A stretch of DNA of 64,000 nucleotides from NCBI GenBank assembly GCA_027314165.1, contig DAHVCH010000007.1:44146-108145 (forward strand), in the 5' to 3' direction. Below, piece after piece: positions 53,367 through 61,291 of this stretch. The DNA comes from Thermoplasmata archaeon. Its GTDB lineage: Archaea; Thermoplasmatota; Thermoplasmata; Lutacidiplasmatales; UBA184. Below the pieces are notes generated by a model that saw only the letters and a list, made by a program, of their open reading frames with translations, was not told the origin of the DNA and did no database searches. Position numbers and translations under genes: made by a program. Position 1 is the first letter of the stretch. Each line of letters starts with the position of its first letter.

Positions 53367-54239
53367 CTACGGGGTGGCGGAAGGCCGCGGGCTCGCCGCC
53401 GCACCCGACCTCGCCCCCCGGGGCGGCACGATCGCAAAACGGACCTCCCCAAGGTCGGTCCCGTCGAGCAGGTAGGCCCGCGAAGATCCCCGGGACAGGA
53501 ACCGACGGACCAGGAAGCGGTGCCCCCGCTTCGGCTCCTCCCGGTTGAGCGCCTCGCTCGCGCACAGCGGGTTGTACGCCGGGAGGACGAGCATCTCCCG
53601 GGCCCTCGGCAGGGGGTGGGTGCGTCTCCGACGGCGCTCGGTCCGGGTCAGCGGCGGGAGGATCGTGCGCAGCCAGCAGGGTTCCTTCCCGGTCTGCGAT
53701 CGCTCGTGCGACGGGGCCAGTCGGAAACCGGGATGGAGGTGTCCGGCGACCAGGACCTTCGCGCCCCGTAGCATACGGGCCGAGGGCCACGCGTGACCAT
53801 GGAAGTAACCCACTCCGTCGCGCAGGAGCCCGTCGGAGGGATGGAGCGCCACCCCGGTGGGGAGCGCGCGCGCGATCCCGACGTCGTGGTTCCCCAGGAC
53901 GAGCTCGACCTCGAGCCCGCCATCCACCAATCTTCCGAAGAACTCCGAGAGCTCCGCCCGGACGTGGCGGGGGACCCCGCGTATCGGGTCCTTCACGTCT
54001 CCCAGGAGAAGGGCCCGACGTGCGCCCGCCCTCGAACCGGCGTCGAGCAGGCCCTCGGCGAGGGCCCTGGGCGAGCCGGCCTCGGGACGCGGAGTGCGTG
54101 GCGAGGGCAATGCGAGGCCCACGTGGACATCGGAGGCGACGATCATTGGGGACGCTCCCCCGACACGGAGGACCCGCGTGCCCCGGATGGGCTCAAGCGT
54201 GGGGACGGGCCCGCGAGCCGGCCGCGCCTCCTCGTTCAC
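53367..54239 (-). CDS. Metallophosphoesterase, ICC-like
   Basis: A 290-residue calcineurin-fold phosphoesterase with all metal-binding motifs: SDVHVG (Asp37, His39), GDVKD (Asp81), GNHD (116-119), GHAW (148-151) and AGHLHPG (His167, His169). This set resembles the archaeal predicted ICC-like phosphoesterases, cytosolic enzymes of unclear substrate. The GTG at 54239 is chosen since GAGGGGGG lies just upstream; a longer frame to 54413 reads through a pentanucleotide repeat and is not credible. It is convergent with the DUF255 gene, 33 bp apart. The C-terminal ~60 residues are basic and low complexity. Confidence 0.82.
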   Translation of the reverse strand: MNEEARPARGPVPTLEPIRGTRVLRVGGASPMIVASDVHVGLALPSPRTPRPEAGSPRALAEGLLDAGSRAGARRALLLGDVKDPIRGVPRHVRAELSEFFGRLVDGGLEVELVLGNHDVGIARALPTGVALHPSDGLLRDGVGYFHGHAWPSARMLRGAKVLVAGHLHPGFRLAPSHERSQTGKEPCWLRTILPPLTRTERRRRRTHPLPRAREMLVLPAYNPLCASEALNREEPKRGHRFLVRRFLSRGSSRAYLLDGTDLGEVRFAIVPPRGARSGAAASPRPSATP

Positions 54240-54373
54240 GTGTCCCCCCTCTGGAATGAGGGGTCGGCGGACAAGAAGGTGGTGCGGAGAGCTGACCGCC
54301 CTCGCCGGGAGCGCGTGGAGGGAGACCACCGTGCAAGCGGAAGGGGAACGCCTCTCCCTCCCCGCTTCTCCGC

Positions 54374-54414
54374 TCCACTCCACTCCATTCCATTCCATTC
54401 CATTCCACTCCATC
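54374..54414. repeat. Pentanucleotide tandem repeat (CCATT/CCACT)n
   Basis: About eight copies of a 5-bp unit, CCATT or CCACT, run from 54374 to 54414 in an intergenic stretch (54240-54580). The repeat is out of keeping with the G+C-rich surroundings. It lies upstream of both neighbouring genes, 135 bp before the metallophosphoesterase start and 167 bp before the next gene. The rest of the gap holds the TATA box at 54525 and no gene I can support. Confidence 0.8.
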
Positions 54415-54524
54415 CCGCTCGACTCCGTTCCACCCTGCTCCCCTACCTTCCTGCTCGCGTTCCCCCTTCGTGGGGGAGGCGGATCGAAGTCGTTCCGCGG
54501 CCCCCGGGGCCGAGGCGTCCTATC

Positions 54525-54533
54525 AATTTAGTA
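54525..54533 (+). promoter_or_regulatory. TATA box of the proline/alanine-rich protein gene
   Basis: AATTTAGTA is centred 52 bp before the ATG at 54581 and predicts a start near 54556, so a leader of about 25 bases. It lies in a short A/T-rich island. Confidence 0.5.
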
Positions 54534-54580
54534 CTCGAAAGAACGAGGTCTCATATGCCACGAGACACCTATCGACCTCG

Positions 54581-56239
54581 ATGGCAGTGGGCCCGGAGGT
54601 CTACGCCCCTGCTGAGCATCTCCTGATCGCCGTGGACCGGACGCTCGGGATCCTGGACCCTCTGCACGGGGTCGAGAGGCCCGCTTCGCTCGTGCGCCAG
54701 ACGCTGATGGAAGTGATGGCCGAGGTGTCGAGCACCCCGCGCATATTCATCACGCTCCTCGCCCACCCCGAGGTCGCTCCCCCCGCGGGCGAGCGGCGCG
54801 AGAAGGCCGTGCACGCGATGCAGGGCCTGATGGACGACATGAACCAGGTCACGAACTGGTTGAACGTGTTCGTGGCGAGCCTGGCCACCACCTCTCGGGT
54901 CCGGAGCGTTCGTTGCGATGTTCCGTATCTGATGGTCAAGCGGCTCCGGGACCGGATCGCCGAGCTCTACCTGCTGTTGCACCCCGGGAACCTTCCCGCC
55001 GAGGGGCCCGGCGATCCCCGTCAATATGGGGTCCCGTCTCCACCCCTGCCGCCCGGGCCGCCGCGCGCCGGCTTCGGCGTTGTCCCTAACGGGGTTCCTC
55101 CTCCGGGCGTCGCTCCGCGACCTCTTCCTCCACCTCCGCCTCCACCTCCCCCCTCGCCTTCCACGCCACCGCTCTATCGTCCTGCGCCCCTCGCATCGCC
55201 CCCGCGCGCACAGACCCCGGCTCCAGCTCCGGGGATGCCCCCGGGGAGGGAGCCGCTTCCCGGGCGACCCCCGGTCGGGGGAGCGGTCCCCGGTGCTCGC
55301 CCATCCGCCCCGCCGAGAGCCCCCCCGGCTCCGACGGCCGTGCCCAACCCTCCGGCCCAGGCTCCACGCCCGTCCCCTCCGACCTCCGCCCCACCCACGC
55401 ACCTCCCCGAGGGCGTGACCCTCTACGTTCCCGTGGCCATCCAGCGACAGCTCTTCCCGTCGGCCCGTGACCCGCCGCCGGGCAGTCCGCCGGTCGCTCC
55501 CGGCCCCCCACCTTCCCCCGCCCCACCGGCACCGGCCCGTGCGCCACCCGTAGCTGCGCCGGCTCCTCCTCCCGCTGGACCTCGACCAACGCCGGTGGGG
55601 CCTCCTCCGGTCACGGGAGCCATGTCGGCCCCCCCGGCAAGGGACCCACCGGTCGCCAACCTCCCGACTGCCGGGATCCCCGTCGTCTCCACACCAGCCT
55701 CCCCGCCACCGGGACCTCAGAGGGTTGTCGGAGAGGCTGCTCCCTCTGCACGAGCGGCCGCTTCCGCGCCACCGACCCCTGCAGCTCCTGGTCCGTCGCC
55801 AAGCGCCCCGACGGAGGCGAATCCCCCGGCAGCCCCGCCCCCGGGGTCGGGGCCCCAAGCTGCCTCCGGCCCGGCCGAGGTGAGGGCTCCGCCGCGTGCG
55901 GCGGGGCCCGCCTCAGGGCCCAAGCCCTCGAGCGGCGGCAAGGTCCGGCGCCGGGCGAGCGCCTCGAGGCCAGGCCAGGACACCGGCGGAGCCGCACCGA
56001 AAGCCCGCGGCCCGGCGGCGTCCTCACCCCCGTCCGTTGCGCCGCCCCCACCGAACCAGGGTCCGGGCAAGGGGCAAGCCCAGGGAACGGAGAGTCGTGC
56101 CTCTCCCTCGGCCCCGTCGGGAGGGGGCTCCGAGAGCGCCCCGGTCAAGAGGGTCCAAGGCCGCAAGAAGAGCGGAGCGAAGGAGCCCAAGCCGTCCAAA
56201 TCGGCACCTCCCGAGGCCGGCGGCGCGAACGGGCCGTGA
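54581..56239 (+). CDS. Protein with helical N-terminal domain and very long Pro/Ala-rich tail
   Basis: A 552-residue protein. Residues 1-130 are a regular, helical-looking domain (AEHLLIAVDRTLGILDPLHG, VRQTLMEVMAEVS, MQGLMDDMNQVTNWLNVFVA in sequence). The following ~420 residues are mostly Pro, Ala, Ser and Gly, with a short hydrophobic island (GVTLYVPVAIQRQLFPSA at ~283-300). The last ~80 are basic and rich in Lys, Gly and Ser. No signal peptide or membrane segment is seen, so it should be cytosolic. No family is recognised. Upstream in-frame starts to 54470 lie before the TATA box and were not used. Confidence 0.6.
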   Translation: MAVGPEVYAPAEHLLIAVDRTLGILDPLHGVERPASLVRQTLMEVMAEVSSTPRIFITLLAHPEVAPPAGERREKAVHAMQGLMDDMNQVTNWLNVFVASLATTSRVRSVRCDVPYLMVKRLRDRIAELYLLLHPGNLPAEGPGDPRQYGVPSPPLPPGPPRAGFGVVPNGVPPPGVAPRPLPPPPPPPPPSPSTPPLYRPAPLASPPRAQTPAPAPGMPPGREPLPGRPPVGGAVPGARPSAPPRAPPAPTAVPNPPAQAPRPSPPTSAPPTHLPEGVTLYVPVAIQRQLFPSARDPPPGSPPVAPGPPPSPAPPAPARAPPVAAPAPPPAGPRPTPVGPPPVTGAMSAPPARDPPVANLPTAGIPVVSTPASPPPGPQRVVGEAAPSARAAASAPPTPAAPGPSPSAPTEANPPAAPPPGSGPQAASGPAEVRAPPRAAGPASGPKPSSGGKVRRRASASRPGQDTGGAAPKARGPAASSPPSVAPPPPNQGPGKGQAQGTESRASPSAPSGGGSESAPVKRVQGRKKSGAKEPKPSKSAPPEAGGANGP

Positions 56240-56351
56240 GCTCCCGGACCGCCTCCGCCAGGGTTGAAGCGGCCTGTCGACCCGTCGCACTACCGGTGGA
56301 CCGTTGAAGAGAGGTTAAGTGCCGGCCCCTCCTGTACCGCCCCCGGGCCTC

Positions 56352-57329
56352 ATGTTCTCGAACCGGGAAGAAGGGCTCGCTCGGGTCTGTGAGCTCCTCC
56401 ACAGGGCGGGGTTCTACCTCTTCGACGTCCACCACGTGCGGCCCACGCCCTTCGACCTGATCGCCCGCCGGGATTCCACGCTCCTCCTGCTGAAGGTGCT
56501 GAAGAACGCGGACGCGCTCGGCCCGGAGGACGCCTCCGGGCTCCGCCTCGTGGCGGACGCGATGGGGGCGGTGGCGCTGGTCGTCGGCGGGACCTCGGGG
56601 CCCCACGAGCTCGAGACCGGGATCATCTACTCCCGGCACGGCGTGGTCATCGTCTCCCTCCCGACGCTCACGGAATACCTCACCAAGGGCATCCCGCCGC
56701 TCCTGGTCTCCGGCCCGGGGGGGAAGTTCGCCCGGATCGACGGGCCGCGGCTGCGCCGAGTGCGGGAGGAGCGCGGGCTCTCCCTGGCGGCCGTGGCCGA
56801 TGCGGCGGGGGTCTCCCGCCGGACGATCCAGCTCTACGAGGAGGGCACGGGCGCGGACCTGACCGTCCTCGACCGGCTGGAACGCTTCCTGGCCGTGCAG
56901 CTCGCGATCGCGCTGGACCCGTTCGCCGAAGGGCTCGTCGGAGCGTACCGCTCCCAGCCGGAGGAGGACCGCGCCCCGTCCCGGGTGCGGGGCCCCCTCC
57001 CTCCCGCCGTGGTGGAGGAGCTCAACGAGCGAGGGTGGGACCTGATCATCACCCTGCGCACGCCCTTCGACCTCCTGGCCCGGGAGGAGGCGCGACGCGA
57101 GGAGCGGGTGCTCATCGGGGTCGGCGACCTCCAGAGCGCCGAGCGGCGCTCCCGTCTCCTGTTCCAAGTGGCGCGCGTCGCCGAGGGGCAGAGCCTGTTC
57201 GTGGTCCCGGAGCGACGGTCGAAGACGAACGTCGATGGCGTGCCGCTCGTGAGCTACCAGGAGCTCCGCCGGCATGCGGGGCCCGAGGAGCTTCGCGAGC
57301 TCCTGCGGGAGCGCCGGAAGCGCCCGTGA
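56352..57329 (+). CDS. Archaeal XRE-family HTH transcriptional regulator
   Basis: A 325-residue protein of the archaeal putative HTH-type regulator family. The N-terminal part (REEGLARVCELLHRAGFYLF, PTPFDLIARRDSTLLLLKVL in turn) resembles a nuclease-fold domain; the helix-turn-helix is RLRRVREERGLSLAAVADAAG then VSRRTIQLYEEG, at ~132-165; a second nuclease-like copy follows (GWDLIITLRTPFDLLAREE). The ATG at 56352 fits the family start and lies just after the start predicted by GGTTAAGT at 56313. It is the first gene of an operon of six overlapping or adjacent genes, so it may control them. Confidence 0.8.
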   Translation: MFSNREEGLARVCELLHRAGFYLFDVHHVRPTPFDLIARRDSTLLLLKVLKNADALGPEDASGLRLVADAMGAVALVVGGTSGPHELETGIIYSRHGVVIVSLPTLTEYLTKGIPPLLVSGPGGKFARIDGPRLRRVREERGLSLAAVADAAGVSRRTIQLYEEGTGADLTVLDRLERFLAVQLAIALDPFAEGLVGAYRSQPEEDRAPSRVRGPLPPAVVEELNERGWDLIITLRTPFDLLAREEARREERVLIGVGDLQSAERRSRLLFQVARVAEGQSLFVVPERRSKTNVDGVPLVSYQELRRHAGPEELRELLRERRKRP

Positions 57330-58066
57330 GGTCGGCCCAGGCGGAGACCCCGCAGCCGCTGCTGCTGCTCGGGGTCGTCCGCGGTCCGGTGGCCGAAGCG
57401 AGCCGGGTCGTGGACGCGCTCGGAGCGTTCCGCCCCGACCTTCTCGCGGTCGGGCTCTCCCCGGAGGAGGTGCGGGCGCTCCAGCTGCACTTCTCCGACC
57501 CGTACTCCGAGCCCTGGGTCCCTCTCGCCTCGGCGGAGCTCGCTTACGCGCGGGGTCTCGCCCGCTTCGGAACCGTCCGCGTGCCTTCCCCCGCGTTCCT
57601 CGCCTCGCTCGGTTGGGCCGGAGAGCATGGGGTCGAAGTGCAAGGGGTCGAGCCCCCCGAGGACACGTACAGCGAGCTCTTCCTCGAGCACGTCGGATAC
57701 TTCGACCTCCTGCGGAGGACGCTCGCGGACAGGAAGCTCCAGAACGCTCCACCCGAGGCCGAGGACCCCGAGGCGTTCGCGGTCCGCTGGGACGCGCGGA
57801 CCCACCCGGGCCGGGGCTCGCGAAGGCTGCTGGAGGCCCGGGGCCGGATGACCCGGGAAGCGCTGCTGAAGCTCTGCAAGTCTGGCGGAAGCTCCGGCGA
57901 CAGCGCATCGCTCAAGAACCGGGTCGCCTTGGTGGTCGACGTGGAGCGCTTCGACCCTCTCCTCCGTGAGCTTCGGGAGGCCCGCTGGACCGCCCTCCAA
58001 GAGCCTCCCCGCGTCGCCGCTCCCCCGTCGAACGCGAAGGGAAAGGCCCCCTCGAGCTCCGCATGA
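57326..58066 (+). CDS. Conserved-looking protein of unknown function in the polyphosphate operon
   Basis: A 246-residue cytosolic protein starting with a GTG that overlaps the regulator stop (GTGA). The first ~50 residues (LLLLGVVRGPVAEASRVVDA, FRPDLLAVGLSPEEVRAL) weakly resemble the start of TraB/GumN-type proteins, but no catalytic motif can be placed. The C-terminal ~100 residues are charged and helical. Its own stop overlaps the next start (ATGA). The coupling on both sides suggests that it works with the Ppx-like and kinase-like proteins downstream. Confidence 0.65.
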   Translation: MRSAQAETPQPLLLLGVVRGPVAEASRVVDALGAFRPDLLAVGLSPEEVRALQLHFSDPYSEPWVPLASAELAYARGLARFGTVRVPSPAFLASLGWAGEHGVEVQGVEPPEDTYSELFLEHVGYFDLLRRTLADRKLQNAPPEAEDPEAFAVRWDARTHPGRGSRRLLEARGRMTREALLKLCKSGGSSGDSASLKNRVALVVDVERFDPLLRELREARWTALQEPPRVAAPPSNAKGKAPSSSA

Positions 58067-59754
58067 GCGTCTCCACACGGTCGGTCACCGTGACCCAGCA
58101 CACGGAGCGGCCTCCGCTGCCGAGCCCCTCCGGTCGCGGCACGCTCGTGAACCGCCTCCTGGAGGGCACCGCCGGGTTCGAGCTCTACGACCTGAGCTCG
58201 ACGCAAGGTCGGGTGGATGGCGCGGGGTCGTCCGGTCCGGGCACCCGGGAGCGGCCGCATCGACCCTTCGCCGTCATCGACCTGGGGTCGAACACCGCGC
58301 GTCTCGTGATCTACCGGAGCGCGCCGGTGGGACCGCCCTGGAGCGTGTTCGAGAGCAAGGAGGACCCCCGGCTCATGGACGGAGTGCAGAAGGACGGACG
58401 GCTCACGGAGCTCGCCCGCCGCCAGGGCGTGTCCACCCTGCTCCGGTTCCGGCGGCTGCTGGAGGTGCACGGGGTGCGCGACATCCGGGCCGTGGCGACG
58501 AGCGCCGTGCGCGACGCGCCGAACCGCGCCTCGTTCGCGAGCGAGGTCCAGCGTCGATGCGGCTTCCGGCTCCGGGTGCTCTCCGCGGCCGACGAAGCGC
58601 GGTACGGCTACCTCGGCGTCGCGAGCTCCCTGCCGCTCCAGAACGACCTGCTCCTCGACCTGGGAGGCGGCTCGCTCCAGCTCATGGCCGTCCGGGAGGG
58701 CCGGCTCCGGGAGAGCCTCTCGATGCCGATGGGCGCCCTCCGTCTCCACCGCCGGTTCCTCGAGCACGACCCGCCGAAGCGCAAGGAGCTCGAAGCCCTC
58801 GAGGAGCACGTCCAGAAGGGGCTGAAGCCCCTGGACCTGCTCGAAGCCCCGGACGACGAGCGCACGATCGGGGTCGGGGGCACCACCCGCAGCCTGGCCC
58901 ACGTCATGGAGGCGATCCGCAGCTACCCGCTCCCTCGCGTCCACGGGTACGAGATGCGGACCCGCGACCTCGAACGGCTCTACGAGATCCTCTCGGAGAG
59001 CTCGGTCCCGGTGCGCCGCGAGATCCCCGGGCTCTCGGCCGGCCGTGCGGACCTCGTCGTCGCGGGGCTCGCCGTCGTACTGGGAGTCCTCCACCGCCGC
59101 GAGGCCGGGACGATGATCGTCTCCGGCTGCGGCATCCGCGAGGGCATCGCGCAGGAGACGCTCGGCCGACATCTCCCCTCGAGCGCCGAGGAGATGGCCC
59201 GCGGGAGCGCCCTGGCCGCGCTCTGGTCCTCCGGCCTGGACCCTTCGCACTCCCGCCGGGTGCGGGAAGTGGCGCTGGAGCTCTTCGACCTCACGGAGCG
59301 CAAGCATCGCTGGGGGGTGGAGGAGCGCCTGGCGCTCGAGATCGCCGCCCTCCTCCACGACATCGGCACGAGCTTCAGCTACCCCGGCCACGCGCAGCAC
59401 TCGGCCTACTTCCTGAGGAGCCGGCCGCTCTACGGGCTCACCCACCGCGGCTTCCTGCTCGCCTCCCTCGCGGCGGGGATGCACGAGGGGGAGGACCTCC
59501 CGGGGGGTACAGGAAAGCGATATCCCTCCGTCCTCAAGGAGGACGACGTCAGGGTGGCGCGCACGTTGGGGGCGATGCTGGCGATGGCGGAGGCGGTAGG
59601 CGACCTGCGTCCGCGCCCCCACTTCCGACGCCGGGGGGACCGCCTGGACGTCCGGGTCCCTGGGGGCGTCGCTCCGAACCAGCGACTTTTCGACCGGGCC
59701 TGCCGTTGGATGGATCGAACGGTGGAGGTGAGGGTCCGTGCCCGCGCCGCGTGA
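58063..59754 (+). CDS. Ppx/GppA-family phosphatase with HD domain (exopolyphosphatase-like)
   Basis: A 563-residue protein. An extra ~68-residue N-terminal region is followed by the ASKHA-fold core: VIDLGSNTARLVIY (phosphate 1), VATSAVRDAPNR, LLDLGGGSLQLMAV (phosphate 2) and GVGGTTRSLAHVM. The C-terminal part has an HD-type motif, LLHDIGTSFSYPGHAQHSAY. Ppx enzymes remove phosphate from the end of polyphosphate; GppA acts on pppGpp. In this operon, with a CHAD protein, polyphosphate is the likely substrate. The ATG overlaps the preceding stop. Its 3' end overlaps the first kinase-like gene by 17 bases. Confidence 0.85.
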   Translation: MSVSTRSVTVTQHTERPPLPSPSGRGTLVNRLLEGTAGFELYDLSSTQGRVDGAGSSGPGTRERPHRPFAVIDLGSNTARLVIYRSAPVGPPWSVFESKEDPRLMDGVQKDGRLTELARRQGVSTLLRFRRLLEVHGVRDIRAVATSAVRDAPNRASFASEVQRRCGFRLRVLSAADEARYGYLGVASSLPLQNDLLLDLGGGSLQLMAVREGRLRESLSMPMGALRLHRRFLEHDPPKRKELEALEEHVQKGLKPLDLLEAPDDERTIGVGGTTRSLAHVMEAIRSYPLPRVHGYEMRTRDLERLYEILSESSVPVRREIPGLSAGRADLVVAGLAVVLGVLHRREAGTMIVSGCGIREGIAQETLGRHLPSSAEEMARGSALAALWSSGLDPSHSRRVREVALELFDLTERKHRWGVEERLALEIAALLHDIGTSFSYPGHAQHSAYFLRSRPLYGLTHRGFLLASLAAGMHEGEDLPGGTGKRYPSVLKEDDVRVARTLGAMLAMAEAVGDLRPRPHFRRRGDRLDVRVPGGVAPNQRLFDRACRWMDRTVEVRVRARAA

Positions 59755-60481
59755 TCCGGTCCCGACCCCCGCCCGCCTCGTGCAGTCTCCCGGGGGGCTC
59801 CGGTCGTCGCACTACCCCGGGCGCCTGATCGTCTTCGAAGGCCTGGACGGCAGCGGCAAGTCGACGCAGGCCCACCTGCTCCTCAAGTGGCTGTCCTCCC
59901 GCGGGTACCGCGCGTTCTTCACGGAGTGGAACTCCTCGGACCTGGTCGCCTCCATCATCCGGCGGGGCAAGAAGAAGAACCTCCTGACGCCCACGACCTT
60001 CTCGCTCCTCCACGCGACGGACTTCGCGGACCGGTTCGAGCGCCACATCCTCCCTCCCCTCCGGGCGGGCTACGTCGTCATCTGCGACCGCTACGTCTAC
60101 ACCGCCTATGCGCGAGACGCCGCGCGCGGATGCGACCCGGACTGGGTCCGGAACCTCTACGCCTTCGCCGTCCCCCCGGACAAGACCTTCTACTTCCGGG
60201 TCCCGGTGGAGGCCGCCCACAAGAGGAAGGAGGCCTCCCGCCTGAGGATCAAGTACTACGAGGCGGGGATGGACATGAACCTCTCCCACGACCTGACGGA
60301 GAGCTACCTCCGATTCCAGGGGCTGCTGAAGCGCCAGTACGACGTCCTCGCCAGGACCGAGGGGTTCCAGATCATCGAGGCCGAGCAGGACATCGAGGCG
60401 CTGCAGCGCGAGGTCCGCAGCGCGGTCCGCCCTCTGCTCGGGGGCTTCCCGAAGGAGGAGGTGCTGGTCCATGGCACCTAG
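59738..60481 (+). CDS. Thymidylate-kinase-like P-loop protein 1 (possible polyphosphate kinase)
   Basis: A 247-residue P-loop kinase of the thymidylate kinase fold. Walker A is GLDGSGKST (residues 35-43), the DRY motif is ICDRYVYTAYARD (Asp117), and a basic lid-like KRKEASRLRIKYYEAG lies at ~165-182. It could be dTMP kinase, but it shares an operon with a Ppx-like enzyme, a second kinase-like gene and a CHAD protein. Polyphosphate kinase 2 has the same fold, so a polyphosphate role is plausible. It overlaps its neighbours by 17 and 11 bases. Fold is clear; substrate is inference. Confidence 0.8.
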   Translation: MPAPRDPVPTPARLVQSPGGLRSSHYPGRLIVFEGLDGSGKSTQAHLLLKWLSSRGYRAFFTEWNSSDLVASIIRRGKKKNLLTPTTFSLLHATDFADRFERHILPPLRAGYVVICDRYVYTAYARDAARGCDPDWVRNLYAFAVPPDKTFYFRVPVEAAHKRKEASRLRIKYYEAGMDMNLSHDLTESYLRFQGLLKRQYDVLARTEGFQIIEAEQDIEALQREVRSAVRPLLGGFPKEEVLVHGT

Positions 60482-61277
60482 GAAGGACGAAACCCCCCCC
60501 GGGGCGAAGACGCGCGACGGACGCACGTCTGCTTGGCACCGGCGCGAGTCGCGGAACAAGGTGGAGAAGCTGGGCTTCAACAATTACGGGACCCGCCTCC
60601 CGGGGATCGCACCGGAGTCGTTGCGGGGGCACCTCATCGTCATCGAAGGGGCGGACGGCTCGGGGCGCACGACGGAGTGCGCGATGCTCAAGGAATACCT
60701 CGAGGTGCAGGGGCACGCGGTCCTGGAGACCGGGCTGCGCCGGTCGAACCTGGTGAGCGAGCAGATCGACCAGGCGAAGCAGGGGCACGTGCTGGGAGCG
60801 ACCACGATGGCGCTCTTCTACGCGGTGGACTTCGCCGACCAGCTCGAGAACAAGATCGTGCCCGCGCTCGCCGCGGGCAGCATCGTGCTCTCCGACCGGT
60901 ACATCTTCACGCTGATGGCGCGGGCCGTGGTCCGAGGAGCGTCGCGGCAGTGGGCCCAGCACCTCTACGGGTTCGCCATCCGCCCCGACATGACGATCCT
61001 CCTCGAGACCCGCCCCGAGATCCTGCTCCATCGGGCCTTCGGCAGGTACGGGTCGCTCGACTACTGGGAGTCCGGGATGGACCTGGGGATCTCGCGGGAC
61101 CGCTTCGAGAGCTTCTTCCGGTACCAGTCGCTGCTCAAGACGGAGTTCGATTGGATGACCAGGACGTACGGGTTCGTGAAGGTGAACGCGAACCGGACCC
61201 CGATGGAGGTCCACCGCGACGTCCGCTCCTCGGTCCAGCGACTGCTCGAAGGGGCCCGACTGGAGACCTTCCGCTGA
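60471..61277 (+). CDS. Thymidylate-kinase-like P-loop protein 2, with altered Walker A
   Basis: A 268-residue paralogue of the previous gene, with a basic ~45-residue N-terminal extension. Walker A reads GADGSGRTT (60-68): the invariant Lys is Arg66. The DRY motif is kept (LSDRYIFTLMA), as is the GATTMALFYAVDFADQLENK block that mirrors TPTTFSLLHATDFADRFERH in the first copy. The lid region is RAFGRYGSLDYWESGMDLG. Arg in place of Lys usually weakens ATP use, so it may be a regulatory partner or use another phosphate donor. It overlaps the first copy by 11 bases, so the two may form a heterodimer. Confidence 0.78.
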   Translation: MAPRKDETPPGAKTRDGRTSAWHRRESRNKVEKLGFNNYGTRLPGIAPESLRGHLIVIEGADGSGRTTECAMLKEYLEVQGHAVLETGLRRSNLVSEQIDQAKQGHVLGATTMALFYAVDFADQLENKIVPALAAGSIVLSDRYIFTLMARAVVRGASRQWAQHLYGFAIRPDMTILLETRPEILLHRAFGRYGSLDYWESGMDLGISRDRFESFFRYQSLLKTEFDWMTRTYGFVKVNANRTPMEVHRDVRSSVQRLLEGARLETFR

Positions 61278-61291
61278 GCGGGGGTCGAGGC

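Noticed and set aside
54240..54413. N-terminal extension of the metallophosphoesterase with repeated MEWNG units
   Set aside because: It is a translation of the pentanucleotide repeat; a GTG with a good ribosome-binding site at 54239 gives a normal-length enzyme.
54370..54420. CRISPR-like array
   Set aside because: The unit is only 5 bp with no spacers; it is a microsatellite. No other repeat-spacer pattern was seen.
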